From CAUPWF01 sp964369755 (GTDB taxonomy: Bacteria > Bacillota > Clostridia > Lachnospirales > Lachnospiraceae): 30,293 nucleotides of DNA. The notes under the pieces are model-generated. The model did no database searches. It had not been told where the DNA came from and worked only from the letters and a program-made list of their open reading frames with translations. Numbering within the stretch: position 1 is the stretch's first letter; each line of letters starts with the position of its first letter. Shown piece by piece: positions 7,662-16,887 of this stretch. Position numbers and translations under genes: made by a program. Location of the stretch: assembly GCA_964369755.1 (NCBI GenBank), contig CAYJFY010000030.1:1-30293 (forward strand). Reading direction: 5' to 3'.

Positions 7662-8486
7662 ATGGAAGAACTAATGAAATTAATTGAAACAAACCTACCT
7701 CAGATTATTAGCTTTGGTCTGAATGTGGTATTTGCCTTTGTTGCTTTTTTTATTGGGAAATATATCATAAAATGGATAAGAAAATTTGTAAAAAAAGGAT
7801 TAGAGCGCTCGAATGCAGACGCAGGCGCGATTCAATTTATAGATTCATTTTTGAAAGCGACTTTATTTATGTTGCTACTAGTAATCATAGCGGCACAATT
7901 TGGGTTACAACCGACATCAATCGCAGCGTTGTTAGCATCGGCTGGTGTTGCAATTGGTTTGGCGCTACAAGGGAGTTTGTCTAATCTTGCGGGAGGAGTT
8001 TTAATCCTATTGCTAAAACCATTTGTTGTAGGTGATTATATCATTGAGGATAATAACAAGAACGAAGGAACTGTTCATGAAATACAGATTTTTTATACAA
8101 AACTAAAGACAGTTGATAATAAAATTATTATACTTCCAAACGGAAGTTTAGCGAATAATAGCTTGACAAATATGACAAACCAAGAACATCGTCGATTGGA
8201 TTTGAAGATTGATATTGCTTATGATGCGGATTTGAAAAAGGCAAAAGAGGTTTTGATGTCATTGATTATGGATAATGATAAAATCCTAAAGGATCACGAT
8301 ATATTTGTTGTGATAGAGGAGTTGGCGGAGAGCTCGGTAGTAATCGGATGCAAGACTTGGGTGAAGACAGAGGATTATTGGCAGGTTAAATGGGATATGT
8401 TAGAAATCATAAAACTTACTTTTGATGAAGAAGGAATTGAAATTCCATATAATCATATGACGGTGGAAATAAAAAAAGAAATGTAA
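7662..8486 (+). CDS. mscS: Small-conductance mechanosensitive channel, MscS family
   Basis: A 274-residue MscS-type channel, which opens on membrane tension and releases solutes during osmotic downshock. Three membrane segments are seen (about 15-38, 63-84 and 88-117). The third is the pore helix, rich in alanine and glycine: LLASAGVAIGLALQGSLSNLAGG. The following beta-domain contains PFVVGDYI and the GTVHEIQIFYTKLKT and LPNGSLANNSLTN signatures. The C-terminal alpha/beta domain ends with IPYNHMTVEI. Length matches the smallest MscS class. A GGAGAAAAAGT ribosome binding site precedes the ATG. It is the last gene before the tRNA. Confidence 0.94.
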   Translation: MEELMKLIETNLPQIISFGLNVVFAFVAFFIGKYIIKWIRKFVKKGLERSNADAGAIQFIDSFLKATLFMLLLVIIAAQFGLQPTSIAALLASAGVAIGLALQGSLSNLAGGVLILLLKPFVVGDYIIEDNNKNEGTVHEIQIFYTKLKTVDNKIIILPNGSLANNSLTNMTNQEHRRLDLKIDIAYDADLKKAKEVLMSLIMDNDKILKDHDIFVVIEELAESSVVIGCKTWVKTEDYWQVKWDMLEIIKLTFDEEGIEIPYNHMTVEIKKEM

Positions 8487-8501
8487 ATTAACAAAAAGTG
8501 C

Positions 8502-8529
8502 TTGAAATAATGGGAAAATTCAGTATAAT
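8502..8529 (+). promoter_or_regulatory. Promoter of the tRNA-Thr gene
   Basis: TTGAAA (8502-8507) and a perfect TATAAT (8524-8529) are separated by 16 bp. The start of transcription would fall near 8536, about 14 bases before the mature tRNA. Confidence 0.7.
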
Positions 8530-8549
8530 AATCTTTGAGATATATGTGT

Positions 8550-8622
8550 GCTGAAATAGCTCAGTAGGTAGAGCACTTCACTCGTAATGAAGGGGTCGCC
8601 AGTTCAAATCTGGTTTTCAGCT
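8550..8622 (+). tRNA. tRNA-Thr (anticodon CGT)
   Basis: A complete 73-base cloverleaf. The acceptor arms GCTGAAA and TTTCAGC pair perfectly. The D stem is GCTC/GAGC, the anticodon stem CTTCA/TGAAG with loop CTCGTAA, and the T stem GCCAG/CTGGT around TTCAAAT. The anticodon CGT reads ACG threonine codons. The 3' CCA is not encoded. It has its own promoter and terminator and marks the edge of the defence-type island that follows. Confidence 0.96.
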
Positions 8623-8625
8623 TAT

Positions 8626-8662
8626 AAAATGATGGATTTCATTCTTGAAATTCATCATTTTT
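8626..8662 (+). terminator. Rho-independent terminator after tRNA-Thr
   Basis: Arms 8626-8641 and 8646-8661 form a 16-bp stem with one G-T pair around a 4-base loop. The right arm ends in a T run. It directly follows the tRNA. Confidence 0.85.
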
Positions 8663-8723
8663 AATTGAAATTATTGATTATGTATAGAAACTAAATAAAA
8701 GTGTTTCTATATAACCTTCTAAT

Positions 8724-8752
8724 TTGACAATGTCGAGGAGCTAAAGTATTAT
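8724..8752 (+). promoter_or_regulatory. Promoter upstream of the AbiH-family gene
   Basis: A perfect TTGACA (8724-8729) and a TATTAT (8747-8752) are 17 bp apart. Transcription would begin near 8759 and leave a leader of about 120 bases before the abiH-like gene. The leader holds a small hairpin (GGAGT at about 8801 and ACTCC at about 8813) and a 34-codon open frame (8759-8863) that I do not call as a gene. Confidence 0.6.
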
Positions 8753-8880
8753 ATTTAAATGATAGATTTGATTGGACACCGGAAATGCAGAAAGTTATAT
8801 GGAGTCATTTCTACTCCTAGAAGAAAATGGAATTATGAGGACGGAATTACTATTTTATTTTGAAATAAGGGTGAAAATAT

Positions 8881-10134
8881 ATGCAAATATTAATATTAGG
8901 AAATGGATTTGATATTGCTTCTGGATTACCAACCTCATATCAAGATTTTTTTACTTGGAGGTTTAGTGATATTGAAGATAAACTTAAACTATTATTTGAT
9001 AAGTACGAAAATGATATACTTGAAACACCTACGAAAATAAATTTAGTAGGTAATGTTGCAAAAGAAAAGGTTATATTAAAATCATATGTAGTTAAAAGAG
9101 GAACTGAAAATAAATCATATGACGATATTTTTGATGAACTTAAAAGTGTTTTTGATGATTTGATAATGAAAAAAATTACTTATTTTGATTTGTATTTTTA
9201 TATAGCCAAAAAATATAATTGTCAATTTAATAAATGGTGTGATGTTGAAAACAAAGTAAAAGATATTATTGGGAATATCTCTACTAGAAAAGATGTAAGA
9301 AAACCAAGGGATATCATGGAACAATTGACAGATAGAACAGTCATTAGATATAATTCTGAAGAGGGCATAAAAGATGAAATATATCATTTATATAAAGCTC
9401 TTTATATTGAATGTTTGAGTGATAAAAAAGGAAGCGGAACATATCAGCTCTTGAAACAGGAGTTGACAACTTTCGAAAAAGGATTTCAAAAGTATATTTC
9501 TTTAATTTATAATAGGGTATTAAGTAATCCGAGTTATAAAAATATTTATTGGAACAACTATAAATCCTTGTTAAAAGAGAATAAGGGGGTATATATTTTG
9601 AACTTTAATTATACCAGTATCAAAGATGTAGCAGTTCAATCAGATGATATCCCAAAAGAGATTAATGTACATGGTAAATATAGCGATAATATCATACTTG
9701 GAATAGATCAAGGTGTATGTGAAACAGATAATGAATATATTTTCTCAAAGACGTATAGAAAAATTGAAAACTATTCAGAACAAATTAGCTTGCCTAGAAA
9801 CAGAGATATGAATAAAGAACAACAAACGATTGTTTTTTATGGACATTCATTATCAGAGGCGGATTATTCTTATTTCCAAAGTATATTCGATTTGTATAAT
9901 CTGTATCATCAAACGACAATCATAGTTAAGTATAGTATATATGACGATGTTATATGTGAAAAGATTAGAGGAGAGGTATTTCGTTCAGTAACAACATTGT
10001 TAAAAAACTATGGAAGTACAATGGATAATAAAAATCATGGCAATAACTTATTACATAAGTTATTGCTAGAGGGTAGATTGAAATTTGAAGAAATTAAGCT
10101 AACTGATATGAATTTCCAATTGGATGACTTATAG
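8881..10134 (+). CDS. abiH: AbiH-family abortive infection protein
   Basis: A 417-residue member of the AbiH family, bacteriophage abortive-infection proteins first found on lactococcal plasmids. The N-terminus carries the hallmark NGFDIASGLPTSYQDF (8-23), a nucleotide-binding-like loop related to SIR2-type folds. Further family motifs are FNYT (242-245), NVHG (262-265) and the C-terminal GHSLSEADYSYF (321-332). How AbiH stops phage is not established. The ribosome binding site is AAGGGTG 7 bp before the ATG. It stands first after the tRNA with its own promoter, and the coding sequence looks more AT-rich than the housekeeping block. The ATP-binding gene and type III system downstream support a defence role. 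Family assignment is firm; activity is inferred. Confidence 0.88.
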   Translation: MQILILGNGFDIASGLPTSYQDFFTWRFSDIEDKLKLLFDKYENDILETPTKINLVGNVAKEKVILKSYVVKRGTENKSYDDIFDELKSVFDDLIMKKITYFDLYFYIAKKYNCQFNKWCDVENKVKDIIGNISTRKDVRKPRDIMEQLTDRTVIRYNSEEGIKDEIYHLYKALYIECLSDKKGSGTYQLLKQELTTFEKGFQKYISLIYNRVLSNPSYKNIYWNNYKSLLKENKGVYILNFNYTSIKDVAVQSDDIPKEINVHGKYSDNIILGIDQGVCETDNEYIFSKTYRKIENYSEQISLPRNRDMNKEQQTIVFYGHSLSEADYSYFQSIFDLYNLYHQTTIIVKYSIYDDVICEKIRGEVFRSVTTLLKNYGSTMDNKNHGNNLLHKLLLEGRLKFEEIKLTDMNFQLDDL

Positions 10135-10234
10135 GATATCATTAAAGAACTTGCTTATAGTAAGCATACTTCAAAGTTAGTAATATGTAAGAAATAGCAG
10201 GTTGATTCTCACCACATTAAGGAGGTGACGACAA

Positions 10235-11698
10235 ATGAAAACAACAGATTATTTACAAGCGCTTGTTGGTGAATTGATTAAGTATTCGACAGAAACAGAA
10301 TGGTTGGAGTATAAATGTAATTATAAAGAACCAGAACGGATTGCAAAATATATTTCTGGTTTAAGTAATGCCGCCACCTTATGTGGGAAAGCAAGTGCTT
10401 ATTTAATATGGGGAATTAATAATGACACGCATGATATTGTTGGCACAAATTTTAACTATCGTAGGGTTAAGAAAGGGGCAGAAGAGTTAGAAGCATGGTT
10501 AAATAGAATTATTAATCCCAAAATAAACTTCAGATTTTATGAGGTTGAGATGAAGAAAGGGATAACCGTGGTAATATTAGAGATTCCGTGTGCTAGAACC
10601 GAACCGACTAAATTTGCAGCACAATCATATATAAGGATAGGGTCGAACTTGAAATCTCTAACGGAGTATAAAGAAAAGGAAGCGGAATTGTGGAGAAAAT
10701 TCGATACAACGCCATATGAATTAAGAATAGCAAAGGAAAATGTAACGGAGGACGAAGTCGTTACGTTACTGGATTTTGCAGGATATTATGAAAAACTAGA
10801 GATTCCGTTTCCGAGAAACAGAGAAAAGATATTGGAAGATTTAAGCAATGAGAAGTTTATTTGCAAAAACGATGCAGGAAATTGGGATGTAACAAATTTC
10901 GGTGCGTTAATGATTGCAAAAAATTTGAAGAAGTTTGATGGATTAATGCGTAGAGGAGTTCGTGTGATTTGGTATAAAAATGAATCTCGTATAGAAGCGT
11001 TTAGAGAAAAAGAATTTGTTCGCGGATACGTTTTTTCGCACGAAGAAGTCATACAATATATAATGACAATTATTCCACAAGAAGAAATAATAGTTGATGC
11101 TACACGCAAAATGATTGTTGGATTTCCAGAAATTGCTATTCGAGAATTAATGGCAAATACTATGATACATCAATCACTGGAACAAAGAGGCACCAACCCT
11201 ATGGTAGAAGTATTTTCGAATCGAATTGAGTTTGCAAATGCCGGTGCACCTTTGGTTGCAATTGAGCGTATTATTGATACGGTACCAGTATCACGTAATG
11301 AAAATATTGCAGGGTTTATGCACAAATGCGGTATTTGCGAAGAACGCGGTAGCGGATATGATAAGATATTAGAGGCGACTAAGGTGAATAAGATGTTGGC
11401 ACCTCGTATAGAGAATCAAAGCGACCAATTTACAAAAGCAATTTTATTTGCAAAAGTTCCGTTTGAGGTTACATCTAAAGAAGACCGTATTCGAACATGT
11501 TATATGCAGGCTTGTTTGGCATATGTTAATTTTAAGCCTATAACAAACACAGAGTTGAGGAGTTTGTTCGGGTTGGAATCAAGTGATAGCTATAAGGTTT
11601 CAAGAATTATTAAAGATACCGTAGAAAGAAATTTAATTAAACCATTAGGTGAAAATACTGCACCAAGACATATGAAATATATTCCGTATTGGGCATAA
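10235..11698 (+). CDS. AlbA_2 (Schlafen-like) ATP-binding transcriptional regulator-type protein
   Basis: A 487-residue protein of the family often annotated as ATP-binding or RecG-like protein. The N-terminal AlbA_2/divergent AAA-4 (Schlafen-like) domain (about 15-150) contains ETEWLEYKCN and the AYLIWGINN segment. A GHKL-like ATPase part (about 285-380) has RELMANTMIHQ (304-313, N-box-like), IEFANAGAP (331-339) and CEERGSGYDKI (368-378). The C-terminal 60 residues resemble a winged helix (LRSLFGLESSDSYKVSRIIKD). Its substrate is unknown; such proteins are common in defence islands and are sometimes DNA-binding regulators. The ribosome binding site AAGGAGGTGA (10219-10228) is almost a full complement of the 16S tail. 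It follows abiH by 100 bp without an evident terminator, so cotranscription is possible. Confidence 0.82.
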   Translation: MKTTDYLQALVGELIKYSTETEWLEYKCNYKEPERIAKYISGLSNAATLCGKASAYLIWGINNDTHDIVGTNFNYRRVKKGAEELEAWLNRIINPKINFRFYEVEMKKGITVVILEIPCARTEPTKFAAQSYIRIGSNLKSLTEYKEKEAELWRKFDTTPYELRIAKENVTEDEVVTLLDFAGYYEKLEIPFPRNREKILEDLSNEKFICKNDAGNWDVTNFGALMIAKNLKKFDGLMRRGVRVIWYKNESRIEAFREKEFVRGYVFSHEEVIQYIMTIIPQEEIIVDATRKMIVGFPEIAIRELMANTMIHQSLEQRGTNPMVEVFSNRIEFANAGAPLVAIERIIDTVPVSRNENIAGFMHKCGICEERGSGYDKILEATKVNKMLAPRIENQSDQFTKAILFAKVPFEVTSKEDRIRTCYMQACLAYVNFKPITNTELRSLFGLESSDSYKVSRIIKDTVERNLIKPLGENTAPRHMKYIPYWA

Positions 11699-11723
11699 TC
11701 GATGTGAAGCCCATGCGGTATTT

Positions 11724-11837
11724 AACTTGCGCTAACTTGCAATGTAATTTTATTTTTTTGATTTAAGCAGAAAAACAATGGAAAAGTGCAATAAAAACGT
11801 TTACATTTATTGAAATTCAACTTGCACTAACTTGCAA
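11724..11837. repeat. Pair of 19-bp direct repeats with internal 10-bp period
   Basis: Two copies of AACTTGCRCTAACTTGCAA lie at 11724-11742 and 11819-11837 and differ at one base (G or A). Each copy contains AACTTGC twice, 10 bp apart, about one helical turn. The second copy continues into the palindrome ACTTGCAAGT (11830-11839). An inverted AGTGCAA lies between them (about 11785-11791). The pair is located between the ATP-binding gene and the mod promoter and looks like a set of protein-binding sites. The rest of this 264-base gap shows no gene. Confidence 0.7.
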
Positions 11838-11898
11838 GTGACCTAAAAGAGGATTCATTCCCCTATATTAACAATCTGGGTTAGGGTTTGAAGAACCA

Positions 11899-11926
11899 TT
11901 GAATTTTGATATACATGAGTTATAAT
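11899..11926 (+). promoter_or_regulatory. Promoter of the type III restriction-modification operon
   Basis: TTGAAT (11899-11904) and a perfect TATAAT (11921-11926) are 16 bp apart. Transcription would begin near 11933, 30 bases before the mod ATG. The 19-bp repeats at 11724-11837 are directly upstream and could regulate it. Confidence 0.65.
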
Positions 11927-11962
11927 GACTGTAATAAAAGGAGAGACAGAGGATAAGTAAAG

Positions 11963-13915
11963 ATGATTAAAAATATAATTGCTGCAAATGAAACAGTAAA
12001 ACCAAATCAAAAAGAAATGTCTGTATTGTATGAAAATTTCCCATCATGTTTTCGCTCGGATGGCTCTTTTGATATGGTGCGATTTTCGGAATTTTTGAAA
12101 GATAAAATAGATATTTCACAAGAAGGATATGAGTTGAAGTTCCTTGGGAAAAATTATGCAAAAATGCTTGCATCTCTTGATACGGAAACGGTAATTGTTC
12201 CAGACGATGAACATAATGGACTTCCTGAAAATGTTAAAAGTGAAAATGTGTATATCAGTGGAGATAATCTTGATGGATTAAAGCATCTGCTGAAATCATA
12301 CGCAGGACGTGTAAAATGTATCTATATAGACCCACCTTACAACACGGGGTCGGATGGATTCGTGTATAATGATAAATTTAATTTCACGGTGGATAATTTG
12401 ACTGAAAAATTAAGTATTGATGAGGAACAAGCCCAACGTATTTTGGATTTGACAAACAGAGGCAGTGCATCCCATTCTGCATGGCTAATGTTTATGTACC
12501 CGAGACTTCAGCTTGCAAGAGATTTACTTGCAAAAGATGGTTTGATATTTGTTTCGCTAGATGATAATGAACAAGCAAATGGTAAAATTGTTATGGATGA
12601 TATTTTTGGTGAAGACAATTTTCTAACTTGCATTTCAAGAGCAACGGGTACACCAACTGGGGGTGGCTTTGATGGACTTGTTAACGAAATGGACTATGTG
12701 CTAATTTATGCAAAAAACGTCACAAATGCTATAATAAGAGGACTTGAAATGTCAAAGAGTGATGAACAGATATATAATCAACTTGATGAAAATGGAAATA
12801 AATATCTTACACGTTCTTTAAGGCGGACAGGAGGCGAAGATCGCAGAGAAGATAGACCCACAATGTATTATCCATTAATAGCCCCAGATGGTTCAAAAAT
12901 ATATCCTTATGGTCCAACAGGGTATGAAAGCAGATGGATTTGTGCTCCTGAAACAGCTCAGAAATTAGTGGATAGTCACATGATAGAGTGGAAGAAAACA
13001 GAACGTAACGGAGAATCAATATGGCATCCATATCAAAAGTTCTATTTAGAGAATAGAACTAAAGCTCCAGGTAATATTTGGAAAGATTTCTTTGTTCCAG
13101 AAGAATATTTGTCGCCTTTGTGGGATGATATTGAAGGAAATAAAAAAGCAACAAGAGATATTAGAAACTTATTTGATAATAAAAAGGTTTTTGAAACAGC
13201 TAAGCCCATAGGGTTAATTGAAAAAATTCTTGCTATTGGAAGTGGAAGTGATGATTTGATTGTTGATTTCTTTAGTGGTAGTGCAACAACAGCTCATGCA
13301 ATAATGCGATCAAATATAAACAAACAAGCTAAGCGAAGATATATACTTGTTCAGTTGGTAGAACCGGTACAAAAAGGCAGCGAAGCTGAAAAGGTTGGCT
13401 ATAAGACAATTGATCAGCTAGGAATAGACAGAATTAAGAATGCATCGAAGAGGCTACAGAAAGAAAACCCTAATACAACCGCGGATCTTGGTTTCAAACA
13501 TTATACATTACAAGAAGTAAGCAAGACAACACTTGATAAAATTGAAAGATTTGATAACAGTGGATTTATTACAGATACCACTGTGTATGATGAATTTGGT
13601 AGTGCCACTATACTTATAACATGGTTAGTACATGATAATTATGGATTTGTAAATAATTGTGAAATGCTTAACCTTGCAGGATACACAGCATATTGGTGTG
13701 AAAATCATCTGTATCTTATCAATCCTGGGATTACAGAAGAAGTAATTAAGGCTCTTGTCGAAAAGTACAATAGAGAAGGAAAATTCAATCCACAGAATAT
13801 TGTTATCTTCGGTTACAGTTTTAACTATGTGGAGATGGAAAACCTAAAGACAAATGTAAAAATTCTTCGTGATTCTGAAAAGAACTTAAAGATTAATTTG
13901 GATATTAGATACTAA
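11963..13915 (+). CDS. mod: Type III restriction-modification methyltransferase (Mod)
   Basis: The Mod subunit recognises the target site and methylates adenine on one strand using S-adenosylmethionine; it also gives sequence specificity to Res. In 650 residues the catalytic motif IV DPPYNTG (123-129) comes before the AdoMet-binding motif I DFFSGSATTAHA (435-446), the beta-class order of type III and type I-like N6-adenine methyltransferases. The region between them (about 200-420), with RDIRNLFDNKKVFETAKP near its end, holds the target recognition part. GAGG stands 10 bp before the ATG. No simple repeat tract of the kind that causes phase-variable mod genes is visible. The res gene starts 11 bp downstream, so the two are cotranscribed. 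Confidence 0.95.
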   Translation: MIKNIIAANETVKPNQKEMSVLYENFPSCFRSDGSFDMVRFSEFLKDKIDISQEGYELKFLGKNYAKMLASLDTETVIVPDDEHNGLPENVKSENVYISGDNLDGLKHLLKSYAGRVKCIYIDPPYNTGSDGFVYNDKFNFTVDNLTEKLSIDEEQAQRILDLTNRGSASHSAWLMFMYPRLQLARDLLAKDGLIFVSLDDNEQANGKIVMDDIFGEDNFLTCISRATGTPTGGGFDGLVNEMDYVLIYAKNVTNAIIRGLEMSKSDEQIYNQLDENGNKYLTRSLRRTGGEDRREDRPTMYYPLIAPDGSKIYPYGPTGYESRWICAPETAQKLVDSHMIEWKKTERNGESIWHPYQKFYLENRTKAPGNIWKDFFVPEEYLSPLWDDIEGNKKATRDIRNLFDNKKVFETAKPIGLIEKILAIGSGSDDLIVDFFSGSATTAHAIMRSNINKQAKRRYILVQLVEPVQKGSEAEKVGYKTIDQLGIDRIKNASKRLQKENPNTTADLGFKHYTLQEVSKTTLDKIERFDNSGFITDTTVYDEFGSATILITWLVHDNYGFVNNCEMLNLAGYTAYWCENHLYLINPGITEEVIKALVEKYNREGKFNPQNIVIFGYSFNYVEMENLKTNVKILRDSEKNLKINLDIRY

Positions 13916-13926
13916 GGGGGCAGAAA

Positions 13927-16875
13927 TTGGAACTAATACTTGAGAGACAATTAGACCATCAGCAACAAGCAGTGAATGCTATCAACTCTGTGCTTGATGA
14001 AATAACAATGTTTAAATCGAATCTTGCCTATGAGAATCCAACCTTTGATAGACAAGAGTTCCGCTTGATTAACAATTTGAATAAGACTCAAAAGAACATT
14101 CGTGCTGATTATCGTGGATGTCGTGATGAGGGGGATTATCTAAATCTTGATGTTAAAATGGAAACAGGAACGGGTAAAACTTATGTTTATACACAAACTA
14201 TCTTTGAAATGCATAAAAAGCTCGGTTTCAATAAATTTATCATTGCTGTTCCATCACTTCCAATCAAAGCAGGAACAGCACAGTTCATTGATGACAGCTA
14301 TGTAAAGCACCATTTTTCAGATGTGTGTGGATATAACTGCGATATTGAACTAGGGGTATTGGAAAGTCCAAAGAAAAAGAAAAAAGGATTTTTGGCTATG
14401 CCACCATCAATACGAGATTTCGTAACTGGTTCATGCCAAAATTCCAATAAAATTTATGTGTTACTCGTAAATATGCAATTGCTAACAAATGGTAATATGC
14501 TTACCCGATCAGATTATGATTATTTGGTTGAAGGTTTTTATAGACCATTCGATGCACTAAAAGCAACAAAACCTATAGTAATTATTGATGAGCCACATCG
14601 TTTTTCACGTGAGCAAAAAGCTTACAAAGCCATTGTAAAAGAACTATGTCCACAGATGATTATTCGATATGGAGCAACTTTTCCTGATACGACTGCCGGA
14701 GCGGGAAGAAACAAGGTTACCCTTAAAGATTTTAATAACCTTGTATATGAATTAAATGCCTGTGATTCTTTCAACTTAAATTTAATAAAAGGTATTGTCA
14801 AAGAACATTTCGAGCCTTTGTCAAGAAAGGAAGAGAAAGTAAAATTACTTTCAGTAGAATCAAAAACTTCTGCTATATTCCAATTTAAGAGACGAGGAGA
14901 AGATACCCAAAAATATACTCTAACGCAGGGAGATTCATTATCAATTATAGATTCTTCTTTTGATGGACTCATTATAACTGCAATTGGGAAAAACTATATT
15001 GAGTTGATTAATGGTCAAGTAAAATTTAAGGGAGAAGAGTTTAATACGGATATATATTCATCATCTTATCAAGAACAGATGTTGAAATTGGCAATTCAAA
15101 GACACTTTGAAACAGAACGTCAAAACTTTTCGGGCAGACAATTTAAAATTAAAACATTGGCATTGTTTTTTATTGATGACATCACATCGTATCGTGATAC
15201 CGACGATGGTAAAGAGGCATATTTGAAAATATTATTTGAAAAACTACTTCTTGAAAAGATTGATGAAATGCTAGAAACCTTGTCAGATAACGAACAAGAA
15301 TATAAAGAATATCTTAAAGCGAGCAAAGTTGATATTTCCGCTTGTCATGCAGGTTATTTTTCACAAGATAACAGTGATTCTGACGAAGCGATAGCAAGCG
15401 AGGTAGCAGATATCCTTCATAATAAAAAAATGCTAATTTCTCTTCGTAAAGAGGATGGTTCTTTTAATACTAGAAGATTCTTGTTTTCCAAGTGGACATT
15501 AAAAGAAGGATGGGATAATCCTAATGTGTTCACAATTGCAAAATTACGTTCAAGCGGAAGTGATAACAGCAAACTGCAAGAAGTTGGTCGTGGGCTTCGA
15601 CTTCCGGTTGACGAAAATGGTAACCGTATCTCCAATGAAGAATTCAAACTGAATTATATTGTGGATTTTACTGAGGCGGATTTTGCACAGAAACTTGTGG
15701 ATGAGATTAACGGTGAATTGCCTGAAACACAAGTGCTGTTACAAGAGACACTTGATAGAGTTGCTAAAACACGAAATATTGATCCAGATGATTTATTTAT
15801 AGAACTAATGGTAAAAAAATATATTAATCGAAATTATGAAATTCTTACTGAAAATAGAGATGCTTTTTACGCTGATTATCCTGAGTTTGCATCAGGAGTG
15901 GGGCGTAATAAAGTTACCGATGTTAACAAGAATAAAAAAGAAGAAATTCATGTAAGGGAAGCGGTGTACTGTGAGCTAAAAGAATTATGGGAACGTATCA
16001 ATCACAAATACTACCTGTTTTATGATACGGATTTGACAGATGAAATCCCTCAAGCTTTGAATGAAGTATTGAGAAATGCTGGCATATTTGGGAATGTAAC
16101 ATTGTATAGCTATAGGGATAATGTAGCAACAGAAGGAAATGCGATGGTCATTAGAGATGACATAGGGGTATCATATTCTATCAAGCGACCTATTTCTTAT
16201 CACGAGTTCCTAAAGCGTATTAGTCAACAAACGAGTATTCCAATTACTACAATACATAAATCAATGTGTGAATTGTCAAAGGATAAATCTATTCCAGATG
16301 AATATATTAACGAGTACTCGGTGGCTAATATTGTTAGTGCTTTTACTGATTGGCGTATGAAAAAACTACAGACCCGATTCAAATATACTCGCTCTTCTCA
16401 ATCTGTTACAGAAACTGCGTTGACATATAGAGATGGAACTTTACGTAATGTTATCAAACAAGGAAATGTAGGTACTATGTTTGTTGAAGGCACTCCTTCG
16501 GACAAATATCTATATGATAAAATAGCATTTGATTCTCCACTTGAAAAAGCAAATATTATGACAGATATAGATGAAGTTGTGGTATATGGAAAAATACCAA
16601 AATCGAGTGTTGCTATACCTACAATTGTCGGCGAGAACTATAGTCCGGATTTTATGTATGTAATCAAGCGTAAAGATGGAACAAAAGAACTGAATATTGT
16701 TGTAGAAACAAAACTTGTTGAAAATAAAAGCACACTTCGTGGAATTGAAGATACAAAAATAAAATGTGCAGAGGAGTTCTTTAAACAACTTACCCTTGAC
16801 GGATATACAGTTTCTTTCCATACACAGTTAAGTAACAAAAAAGTTAAACAGATTATAGAAGAAGTTATGGATTGA
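13927..16875 (+). CDS. res: Type III restriction-modification endonuclease subunit (Res)
   Basis: Res combines an SF2 ATPase with a nuclease and works only in complex with Mod. In 982 residues the Walker A-like ETGTGKT (79-85), the DEPH box (221-224) and motif VI QEVGRGLRLP (551-560) mark the helicase core. The C-terminal PD-(D/E)XK nuclease is seen as Pro907-Asp908 in NYSPDF and Glu927-Thr-Lys929 in VVETK. All key residues are present, so it looks functional. The start is TTG at 13927 with AAGGGGG (13914-13920) 6 bp upstream; that ribosome binding site overlaps the mod stop codon. A TTG start may keep Res lower than Mod, which would protect the host. Confidence 0.94.
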   Translation: MELILERQLDHQQQAVNAINSVLDEITMFKSNLAYENPTFDRQEFRLINNLNKTQKNIRADYRGCRDEGDYLNLDVKMETGTGKTYVYTQTIFEMHKKLGFNKFIIAVPSLPIKAGTAQFIDDSYVKHHFSDVCGYNCDIELGVLESPKKKKKGFLAMPPSIRDFVTGSCQNSNKIYVLLVNMQLLTNGNMLTRSDYDYLVEGFYRPFDALKATKPIVIIDEPHRFSREQKAYKAIVKELCPQMIIRYGATFPDTTAGAGRNKVTLKDFNNLVYELNACDSFNLNLIKGIVKEHFEPLSRKEEKVKLLSVESKTSAIFQFKRRGEDTQKYTLTQGDSLSIIDSSFDGLIITAIGKNYIELINGQVKFKGEEFNTDIYSSSYQEQMLKLAIQRHFETERQNFSGRQFKIKTLALFFIDDITSYRDTDDGKEAYLKILFEKLLLEKIDEMLETLSDNEQEYKEYLKASKVDISACHAGYFSQDNSDSDEAIASEVADILHNKKMLISLRKEDGSFNTRRFLFSKWTLKEGWDNPNVFTIAKLRSSGSDNSKLQEVGRGLRLPVDENGNRISNEEFKLNYIVDFTEADFAQKLVDEINGELPETQVLLQETLDRVAKTRNIDPDDLFIELMVKKYINRNYEILTENRDAFYADYPEFASGVGRNKVTDVNKNKKEEIHVREAVYCELKELWERINHKYYLFYDTDLTDEIPQALNEVLRNAGIFGNVTLYSYRDNVATEGNAMVIRDDIGVSYSIKRPISYHEFLKRISQQTSIPITTIHKSMCELSKDKSIPDEYINEYSVANIVSAFTDWRMKKLQTRFKYTRSSQSVTETALTYRDGTLRNVIKQGNVGTMFVEGTPSDKYLYDKIAFDSPLEKANIMTDIDEVVVYGKIPKSSVAIPTIVGENYSPDFMYVIKRKDGTKELNIVVETKLVENKSTLRGIEDTKIKCAEEFFKQLTLDGYTVSFHTQLSNKKVKQIIEEVMD

Positions 16876-16887
16876 CGATAGAAAAAA

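Noticed and set aside
8759..8863. A 34-codon open frame starting at ATG 8759 behind the promoter at 8724-8752
   Set aside because: No ribosome binding site at a useful distance, and the predicted transcript would start on the ATG itself; the peptide resembles nothing I know. More likely leader sequence of the abiH-like gene.
10152..10166. Small hairpin TGCTTA-TAG-TAAGCA after the abiH-like gene
   Set aside because: Only 6 bp and no following T run, so it is not a convincing terminator.
11680..11720. Imperfect stem spanning the end of the ATP-binding gene (CCGTATTGGGC with GCCCATGCGG)
   Set aside because: It has a bulge, a 14-base loop and no adjacent T run; termination here is not supported.
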